Assembly: GCA_022010055.1 (NCBI GenBank)
Contig: CP091737.1
Span: forward strand, 1,922,001-1,986,000
Reading direction: 5' to 3'
Length of the DNA stretch: 64,000 nt
DNA from: Treponema sp.
GTDB lineage: Bacteria > Spirochaetota > Spirochaetia > Treponematales > Treponemataceae
A program made the translations under genes and the position numbers. Below, piece by piece: positions 57,120 through 64,000 of this stretch. The notes beneath the pieces are model-generated. The model was not told the origin of the DNA. It did not search any database and saw only the letters and a program-made list of their open reading frames with translations. Numbering within the stretch: position 1 is the first letter of the stretch; the number at the start of each line of letters is the position of its first letter.

Positions 57120-57516
57120 TATAAATTCAACGCAGGCGCCTGCTTGTGCCGCCACTCGCTAGTCTCGTGGCGAGTGCGTTTTTTCGATAATCCTAAAAAA
57201 GTCCGCTGCCGCAGACTTTTTCTTAACGGATTTTCGATTTTGCACAGGCGCAAACATCGCTGGTTTCGTAAAGGTTGCCAACGCCATGATTGCGCAGGGA
57301 CTGGTGTAATATAAATTCAACGCAGGCGCCTGCTTGCGCCGCCACTCGCTAGTCTCGTGGCGAGTGCGTTTTTTCGATAATCCTAAAAAAGTCCGCTGCC
57401 GCAGACTTTTTCTTAACGGATTTTCGATTTTGCACAGGCGCAAACATCGCTGGTTTCGTAAAGGTTGCCAACGCTATGATTGCGCAGGGACTGGTGTAAT
57501 ATAACTTCAACGCAGG
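57055..57516 (+). repeat. 190-bp tandem repeat containing the gdhA 3' end (2.4 units)
   Basis: Units start at 57055, 57245 and 57435, exactly 190 bp apart. Each begins with the last 19 codons and stop of gdhA, then a terminator-like hairpin (CACTCGC..GCGAGTG plus TTTTTT) and an AAAAAGTC..GACTTTTT hairpin. The downstream copies differ from the gene at five or six bases in those codons, all silent, while the non-coding part of units 1 and 2 differs at only about one base. Confidence 0.9.
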
Positions 57517-57530
57517 CGAGCGCATTATAA

Positions 57531-57570
57531 AAAACCTCCGGCGGACTAAAAGTCTGCCGGAGGTTTTTGT
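57531..57570. terminator. bidirectional terminator between gdhA and the HD-GYP gene
   Basis: A 17-bp stem (AAAACCTCCGGCGGACT with its near-complement, AAA loop, one G-U pair) with T-runs on both strands, after the last gdhA repeat and directly before the HD-GYP stop. Confidence 0.85.
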
Positions 57571-58879
57571 TTAAAACTGCCGCACTTCCATAATTTCGGA
57601 TTCCTGAAGTTCGGAAGAAATTTCTTCCTGATACTGAACTTCTACCATTCCAAGCGGAACGCCAAACATAAACGCATAGTGTTCCTTGTCTTTTTCAAAA
57701 ATAGAATAATTCTTTTGAATAAAATCAGGAACACCTTTTTCAATTTCGCCGGCGTTTGCCATTTTTCTATAAATTTCTATGATATTTTCTTTGTCAAATT
57801 TTTCTTTGTACGAACGCTCATCCACAAGCGCGCTAAATATATCTGCAACAGTCAGAATCCTGTCCTGCTCGGAAAGAGCCGAGGCAAAAAGCCTTTCCGG
57901 ATAGCCCAGCCCGTTAAGTTTTTCATGATGATGAACTGCGATTTTTTTTATTTTTTCCGGAACAATGTTTCTTAAAATAATTTCCGTTTTCTCAACGTGC
58001 GTCTTCATTACGCGGTATTCAAACGCAGAAAGACGGTCCGGAGAGTCAAGAATCGTATTAGGAATTTCAATCTTCCCCAAATCGTGCAGGATTCCGGCGG
58101 TAAAAAGCTCGTCAAGCTGCGGCTGCGGCAAACCTTTTAACTTTCCGATTGAAACCGCATAGCATGCCGTATGAATTATATGCTGAACAGTCTGCGTGCT
58201 TTTAAAATCGATAAGATAAATCATCAGCTTAAAAAGCTGCGAAGTCTCTTCCTCTGAAAATTCAAAAGAATCAAACAAGCCTTCCATATCCTGCTGAAAA
58301 GAATCGGAAATAATCTTCTTGGAAATAACTTTATCAATATCGAGCTGTCTAAAAATTAAAAGATAAAGCTGATTAAACTTTGAAAATCCGTATTTTTGAA
58401 AATCTGACGCAACATAGTTTCCCTTTTTGTCGTCCAGAAGACTTTGAATCGACTGCGCAGTAAAAATCAGCGAAGCATATTCAAGCTGCGGAATTTTTGC
58501 CGCAAGATTTTCGTCGTATTTTTTGTCATAAAAAAGAAGGGTTTTTGCATTTTCGCCAAGCGGCGACATTTCCTTTCAATAATAATATCCGTATAAAAAA
58601 AGAATGATGGATTTCTTCCTGCGTAAGCTCCGAAAGCCTTACAGCCTCTTCACCAAAAAAATGAAGAAATCCAAAAAGATGAAACAACGACAAAAGAACC
58701 GCATCTTTCAGAGAGATTTTTTTCCCTTCCGGCAAACTTTTCGCTATTGAAGCGGCAATAAATGCAGTTTCACAACTTATTTTTCCAAGATTTTGATTAA
58801 TCTGCCTGACCATCCTGAAAATCAGCCTTAAAATCTGCGCCGAGCTCAATAAAAATTTTGGATAAGCGTCATCTTTCAT
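57571..58879 (-). CDS. HD-GYP phosphodiesterase (one frameshift)
   Basis: About 436 residues. The C-terminal HD-GYP domain has ILHDLGKIEIPN (HD pair), the spaced histidine H-x-E, and HHHEKLNGLGYPERL, the H-H-E...G-Y-P motif, followed by ILTVADIFSALVDERSYK; it probably hydrolyses c-di-GMP. The N-terminal 230 residues are helical and match no family that I recognise; they include a short membrane-free HDOD-like stretch (KISCETAFIAASIAKSLPEG). The frame breaks near 58570. Start is taken at ATG 58879 (MKDDAYPKF). Confidence 0.83.
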
Positions 58880-59013
58880 ATTGCAAGGATATTTTATCAT
58901 ATAATTCCGAATTTTACTAACATTAGATATTATGGATAATGAGTTTTTGAAATTTGAAAAAATGTTCCCTGCGCCCTTATTCATTACAAAAAAACTCAAA
59001 ATTAAAACTAATA

Positions 59014-59216
59014 GGCTTAATTTCGAGTTTTTTTTACAAATTACGAAAGAACGCTTTCGGCATATTTCCAATTTGCTCAGATGGATTTGGCTCGCGCTAC
59101 GCTTGTATTAATTCGGGTGCTCCGCACTTTAATTAATTCAATCGCCAAAAATCTTCACAAATTGCAAATCTGCCTGAGCTTTTATTCTTTTTACAAAAAA
59201 AACTCGATATTCAACC
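59014..59216 (-). mobile_element. MITE-like element, family 1 (copy D)
   Basis: A 203-bp copy, inverted relative to the 2944 element, with ends GGCTTAATTTCGAGTTTTTT and AACTCGATATTCAACC and a TAATA direct repeat (59009-59013 and 59217-59221). It lies 53 bp before hup. The adjoining 58880-59008 stretch has no gene. Confidence 0.82.
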
Positions 59217-59269
59217 TAATATTCATAAATCTCTTTTTCATTTTTAAAAAAATGGGATAAAATAAAGGT

Positions 59270-59545
59270 ATGACGAAACAGGAACTAGTAAGCGAAATGG
59301 CAACGGAACTTGGTCTCACAAAGAAAAAGTGCAACGAAACATTGAACACAATGCTTGAAGAAATTGTCGTTGCTCTTGAATCAGGGAACAGATTTATCCA
59401 GCCGGGATTCGGAACTTTTAAACCTGTAGAAACAAAAGAACGCGCCGGACGGAATCCTGTTAATGGAAAAAAAATGCTTTACCCTAAAAAGATAAAGCTG
59501 AAGTTCAAGGCTTCGGTAAAACTAAAGGACGAGATAAATGAATGA
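59270..59545 (+). CDS. HU-family DNA-binding protein
   Basis: 91 residues, the size of HU/IHF subunits; packages and bends DNA. MTKQELVSEMATELGLTKKK and the beta-arm region GFGTFKPVETKERAGRNP (with the Pro at the arm tip, R-x-G-R-N-P) are typical. A TAAAAT box ends six bases before the ATG, and there is no clear Shine-Dalgarno. It overlaps the next gene, a membrane-bound HU homologue, by 8 bp, so both are made together. Confidence 0.93.
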   Translation: MTKQELVSEMATELGLTKKKCNETLNTMLEEIVVALESGNRFIQPGFGTFKPVETKERAGRNPVNGKKMLYPKKIKLKFKASVKLKDEINE

Positions 59546-60587
59546 GTTTTTAACACAATCCCAACTGGCGGAAAAACTTGTTCAGAAAACCGGCATAAAG
59601 TTTGAAACAGCAAAACAGTTTTCCACACTTTTTTTTACAATCGTAAGAAAGGGATTAAAAGACAGCGAAAGTTTTTCAATTTACAATTTTGGCACGTTCA
59701 AGAAAACCTGGATCGAAGCGACTACAGGAATCAATCCTGGAAGCGGCGAAAAAATCAACATTCCGGCGCACTGGCGTATAAAATTTGTTCCATGCGCGGC
59801 GGTTGCACGAAGGCTTAACAAACCTTACGAACATCTCAAGGCAAAAGAACTTCCCGACGACACTATAATTCCAGAAACCGCAGAAGAACCTGATGACGAT
59901 TTTTACAATGATGAGCTTGGAATTGACGAGAATGACTTTGAAAACGAACCGGAATATGAAACAGAAAAAGCGATTTCCGGGAAAAAACTTAAAATTCTTG
60001 TGATTGCAGGAATTTTACTGTTGCTTTTCATCCTGATAATTTCAATCCTTATAAAAACCTGTTCCGCGCCGACAAAAAAAATTCAAAAAACAAAAGAAGA
60101 AAAACTTCCGGCTCAGAAAGAATCTGAAATTGTGGAAAAAGCCCCGGAAAAAACTGAATCGTATGAAGACAAAATCAACTTTGAACTTTTCGCTGTTCCT
60201 TCTGGAAGCAATTACCACATAATCGCCGAAGCAAAATATAAAAACAGACATTTGTGGCCGGTAATTTTTTCCGCAAACAAAAATCTTAGCGCAGACCCGG
60301 ATTTTGTAGCAAAATACAAGGACATAAAAATCCCGGAACTGCCGTCAGATGAAGCGCAAAAGAAAAACCTTATAGAATCCTCTGTGCTGGAAGCCTACAA
60401 CGCATACCTTCTGATGTGCGAAAAAGAACCGGCAAGCAGCAAGAACGAGGAACGAAAATTGCGCGCCACAAGAGTTCTTGTCAGCGGCGAACTGCTTTCC
60501 CCTGGATTTCTGGCAGAACACCACAACCGAATCCTTCCCGAATACGCAGAAATGGCGCAAAATATTGTCTTGCATCAGTATAGGTAG
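59538..60587 (+). CDS. membrane-anchored protein with HU-like and LysM-like domains
   Basis: 349 residues in four parts. Residues 1-95 are HU-like (TQSQLAEKLVQKTGIKFETA; FGTFKKTWIEATTGINPGSG; IPAHWRIKFVPC). Residues 105-145 are a very acidic linker. Residues 151-173 are a single transmembrane helix (ILVIAGILLLLFILIISIL). After a Lys/Glu-rich stretch, residues 218-268 resemble LysM (HIIAEAKYKNRHLWPVIFSAN and DPDFVAKYKDIKIP), a peptidoglycan-binding fold. With the N-terminus inside, the protein could join the nucleoid to the cell wall. It overlaps hup by 8 bp. Domain calls are from motif reading; the tether role is inferred. Confidence 0.8.
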   Translation: MNEFLTQSQLAEKLVQKTGIKFETAKQFSTLFFTIVRKGLKDSESFSIYNFGTFKKTWIEATTGINPGSGEKINIPAHWRIKFVPCAAVARRLNKPYEHLKAKELPDDTIIPETAEEPDDDFYNDELGIDENDFENEPEYETEKAISGKKLKILVIAGILLLLFILIISILIKTCSAPTKKIQKTKEEKLPAQKESEIVEKAPEKTESYEDKINFELFAVPSGSNYHIIAEAKYKNRHLWPVIFSANKNLSADPDFVAKYKDIKIPELPSDEAQKKNLIESSVLEAYNAYLLMCEKEPASSKNEERKLRATRVLVSGELLSPGFLAEHHNRILPEYAEMAQNIVLHQYR

Positions 60588-60644
60588 AAAAAATAGAAAC
60601 TTATTTTAATATAATTTTGTGATAATTATTTTTTCTGCCCTACC

Positions 60645-60742
60645 TTAAATATTCTGCTCTACTCCGATATATTGAATGCCATTATCATCCTGCCATGGCT
60701 CAATATTATCCCCTTACAACTACAATTTTCTAAATAAATCAT
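60645..60742 (-). other. possible small or decayed ORF (one indel)
   Basis: From ATG 60742 (MIYLENCSCKG) one missing G would lead to DNIEPWQDDNGIQYIGVEQNI and a stop at 60645, 32 codons in all, with TAGGA upstream. The text is protein-like but matches no family I know. The rest of 60588-60800 is AT-rich with nothing else visible. Confidence 0.25.
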
Positions 60743-60800
60743 AGTTTCCTACAAAAAAAATATCTCCTAAAAACAAATTCAACGCCAAAACATTAAAAAA

Positions 60801-60845
60801 AAACAACGGATTTCCATACAAATATTGCACAAAAATCCGTTGTTT
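60801..60845. terminator. bidirectional terminator between the HU-LysM gene and the surface protein
   Basis: AAACAACGGATTT (60801-60813) pairs with AAATCCGTTGTTT (60833-60845). A T-rich tract follows on both strands, best on the minus strand, ending the large surface protein gene. Confidence 0.75.
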
Positions 60846-60875
60846 TGTTTTTTGAAAAATTACTATTGAAATGGG

Positions 60876-63800
60876 TTATTTCTTTTGGGCCATTTCGATT
60901 GCGCCAGTATCAATACCATAACCAATGATTGGATTTGAAGTATTATTACCATGCACAATTGTCGCATTGCCAACATTCAATGTAGAGTTTGAAACAACCT
61001 CTCCCGGAGCAACATCGCCTGTAGACCAGTTAGAATTACTTGTAAATGCTTTAGCCTTGCCATCTGAATCGCGCCAAACGCCTACATTTATTAGGTCATC
61101 ATTTGGAATATTGCTTGTAGGAACAATACTTACTTCCCAATCACCTGTGTAACAGTCTTTATTGTTAACACCAGCAGGAATATCTGAACTCACACCTTCA
61201 GGAAGATATGCAATCTTTGCAGCCAGTGGAGTTCCTAAATATGCGTTCATCTGATAACCGATATAAGGAACCCATTTCCATTTGCGTTTTTAGCAAGATC
61301 GATTGTACATTTTGCGCCGACAGAACCAAATGAATCTACAGAAACAATTTGCGGTGTTGCCGTACACGATGACATATAAGCATATTTCAAATCACTACCA
61401 CCTTTATTGTCATAGTAAGCAAAATGAATACCTTTGTCAGAATCTGCCGCAATCTTTACATTTATACCGCCATTTGAATCCACAACTTTAGAAACCCAAT
61501 TGTTGCTTGTAGTTGGACTTGTGTTATACGCCATGCAAAGCTGCATATTCTTGCTGTCATACCAAGAAACAACTGCAATAGGATTTGAAGAATCTTTGTC
61601 CACAATCGCAAGAGATACATATTCACCAGCACCATAAGTTGTTGCAGAACTATAAGCAGCATTTGCACCTATTATACCATTAGCGGCAACAACTTGAATT
61701 GGAATACCTTCATTATTGTTGTAACTGTACTTTACGTAAGAATCTGGCAACCCTCCATTACGAAGACCTCCATCATTTTTTGAAGATTGAGCATATCCTG
61801 TATATTTTGAATCTACAATATCATCCAATCCATAAGAATTTCCAACACGACTAAAACTATTGTTAAGGGTAGAATTTGCTTTTCCATCGATATTGTCAGT
61901 CGCATCGCCAACAGTTCCCCACCTAAACCGAACTTGTCTTGCACTCTTATCATAATAAGCCATATAAACATAAGTAGGAGTTGAAGAACTTGGAGCACCT
62001 GTTGAAGCATGAGTTGTTTCCATAGAAATGGACTGAATTCGATCAATATCTGTTACCCAACCGGTAGTATCATCATTAGAAATTTGAACTGTAGACGAAT
62101 CCAAACGGCTTGCATTAGCAGAATTAACATAGTTCATATTCTGATCCATTGTATTATAAGGAATAGGTGTTTCCCTACTAAAGAACTGGAAGAATGCGCT
62201 CGCCTTTGCACTTTGCGTGTCTGTACACATAGCCGCACCATAAGAATAACCATAGTTATCAAATGCAAATGTGTTGTGACTAAATCCACCATAATTCATT
62301 CCAAATGGAATTTGAGAATATTGGATTCCCGAAACAGTATTGTTATCAGTACCCCAAGAATTAGCTCCATTATCAGCATTATATCCAGGCATATTAAAGT
62401 ACAAAATACTGTTTGCATAACTAAATCCTGGAACACCTGTTTTTGGATTTATTTTCATAGTAACATATTTTGCACCACCATTTATTGGTTCAGCAGCATT
62501 CTTGAACTGCCAAACGTCTGCGTACAAATCATCAGTCAAGATGTTGTTGTTTACGTTGTTTGGTTGCTGATTGTATTCTTTTGAGTTGTCGTTCATGTTG
62601 TTTATCGCCTGCAAAGAGTTTACAGAAACCGTAAATGCTCCGGACGTCGCAGTTGTTCCTGTCGTTACTGTTGCCTTGTTAGAACCGCCAACAATATCGC
62701 TTAAAGGAACTTCTTTTTCGCCTGATTTAAGAGCAGTTCCATTCAAACTTACAGAAGGACTTACAGAAGGACTGCCCAAGTTGAATCCGTAGAATGTTAT
62801 GCTTTCATTTTCATGCAACGGATAGCGACCTGTTGAAGTTCTTGCGTAAACGCTAGAAGCACTGCGGTAGAACGCGCTTAATTCAGTTCCTATTCCTGTT
62901 ACATACGGCACAACGTCAACCGTGTACCTTGCAGTTTTTGCGTTTTCAGTTGTTTGCGCAGTTCCTTCAACACTAGTATTATTCCTCCAGTCGGTTGCGG
63001 TAATTACAATCTTCTTGCCTTTACCAGCAACGCCTTCAAGTTTTTCAGTGTCTACAACGAGCGTGTATTTTGCCTCATGACCTTTTTGGGAAATTGAAAC
63101 ATCTTGTGCAGTAAATGAAATAACTCCTGTTGGCAAAGAAGAAACTGTTTGCCAAGTGCCACCCACATAATTTGCAAGTACTGTAGAACTAAACAAGCCG
63201 TCAAAGCCCATATTAATAGAAGAAATTCTTACGTTGTCTGTTACAGTTCCTTCAATCTTGATTTTTCCAGAAACTTTTGGCTTTTTCAAAGAAACAGTAT
63301 CTCCATAAGCCGACATCAATTCAGAAGTCAAATCGCCTTCAAGTTCAATATGCCCAAGCAAGTTGCCATAAGAATCTTTTTCAACGCTGTTTTCGCTCTT
63401 GCTTTCCCAATAGAACGGCGTAATTATAGGAACAGGCTTTTCAGTTTCGCTGCTCAAAACCGTTACAGGAATCATCAAATGTGCCCACTGGCTGTCTGTG
63501 CCAGGAGTTGTTTCTTCAGTTGAATCCCAGAATGTAAAACTCATGTATTTTTTAGGAACACTATTAAGAATAATTCCACCTTTTTCAGAAATTAAATCTG
63601 CATAAGTTACGTTTGAAGGATTTGTATCTTTGTTTGCAAACTTTGTATCACTTCCTATAAGATCAGTTTTTGAAACCATTTTTGCTAAACCAGCATTCAC
63701 TACACCTGTTGCAATTTGTGTATAATCCGTACTTGATGAATCATTAGAATATTTTTCAACATACCAAATATCCCCATTTCCACCAACAAATTCAGGAAGA

Positions 63801-64000
63801 ATTGCAAGGCCGCCTATAACATTGAATTTATCCGATTTTAATGCAACTTTGTCTTTTAAGTTTGTACTTTTTTCTTCCATTGCAGAATAGAAGCTGAATT
63901 CGCCAAATTCAGCACCGTCTGCCGTGCGGTTGTTTACAGTTTCGCCGTCAAGACCAGTTATTGGAGCGGAAGAAGTAGCATAATCAAACTTGCCGTTTCC
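60876..64000 (-). CDS. large surface-type protein with Ig-like/IPT-like and repeat modules (partial, one frameshift)
   Basis: More than 1035 residues, open at the window edge, so the N-terminus is missing. The text is rich in Ser, Thr, Asn, Gly and Tyr, with almost no Cys, as exported beta-rich proteins are. A VTDNVRISSINMGFDG region and VVDTEKLEGVAGKGKKIVIT suggest Ig-like sandwiches; ITFYGFNLG followed by VSLNG resembles an IPT/TIG domain. The C-terminal third has repeated segments ending in tyrosine-rich strands (VYMAYYDKSARQVRFRWG; VVSWYDSKNMQLCMAYN; GIHFAYYDNKGGSDLKYAY), like beta-propeller blades. The frame breaks near 61265 (corrected WVPYIGYQMNAYLG). No signal or anchor is visible. 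Function unknown. Confidence 0.7.

Noticed and set aside
57047..57443. Two almost identical minus-strand open frames (68 and 94 codons) antisense to the gdhA end
   Set aside because: They repeat only because the 190-bp unit repeats, and they start in hairpin sequence without start signals.
41702..57516. Possible CRISPR arrays at the tandem repeats near 41.8 kb and 57.2 kb
   Set aside because: Units are contiguous 105-bp and 190-bp repeats without unique spacers, and no cas genes are present.
57055..57516. Integron cassette (attC) array, known from Treponema denticola
   Set aside because: Units are identical copies without distinct genes and there is no integrase gene; spacing is exactly constant.

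Overview
This window looks like chromosome of a spirochaete, most likely a gut or rumen Treponema. The evidence is moderate-to-low GC, strong use of AAA/GAA/TTT codons, the neighbours PASTA-protein/fmt/def, signal peptides and relaxed lipoboxes of spirochaete type, an rpoN gene, several c-di-GMP proteins, and an unusual membrane-anchored HU/LysM protein. I saw no rRNA, tRNA, CRISPR array or prophage. At least 28 single-base indels break the frames of otherwise well conserved genes, including essential ones (prfA, fabD, fabF). Nearly all that I could resolve lie in short homopolymers, so I read them as sequencing or assembly errors and describe those genes as whole loci.

Layout. 1-3.3 kb: GNAT acetyltransferase, orphan adenine methyltransferase and Hsp20, then repeat-filled spacer. 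3.3-11 kb: argC, then a complete trp operon (trpE, fused trpGD, fused trpCF, trpB, trpA) behind a consensus promoter overlapped by a 20-bp palindrome that looks like its operator. 11-24 kb: a transposed miniature element, a REC-GGDEF-EAL protein, then a long minus-strand block: RNA pseudouridine synthase, rpiA, fused aroDE, a PASTA protein, fmt, def, hisD, an unusual hisA-hisI-hisE fusion and a brnTA toxin-antitoxin pair. 24-38 kb: prfA, prmC, an RND efflux operon (tolC-adaptor-pump-PII-like protein), a RelA-type (p)ppGpp synthetase, a lipoprotein phosphoesterase, an outer-membrane-like protein, a U32 peptidase and an esterase-like protein. 38-46 kb: metA, a fatty-acid cluster (fabD-fabG-fabF-fabZ) whose spacers are packed with hairpin repeats, dgt and pgsA. 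46-64 kb: cytidylate-kinase-like protein, DUF1015 protein, rpoN, a lipoprotein nuclease/phosphatase, aroA, a membrane diguanylate cyclase, ychF, gdhA with a triplicated 3' end, an HD-GYP phosphodiesterase, hup plus the HU-TM-LysM protein, and the end of a large surface protein.

The genes cover aromatic amino acid synthesis (aroDE, aroA, trp), histidine, arginine, methionine and glutamate metabolism, protein initiation and termination (fmt, def, prfA, prmC), type II fatty-acid synthesis and second-messenger signalling (GGDEF, EAL, HD-GYP, Rel). The most unusual content is non-coding: two miniature inverted-repeat element families with target-site duplications (one copy carrying a nested third element), a 158-bp multi-hairpin module that delivers a Shine-Dalgarno sequence to two unrelated genes, tandem duplications of the 3' ends of gdhA, fabG and probably fabZ, and many genes whose -10 box lies 6-8 nt before the start codon, implying leaderless mRNAs.
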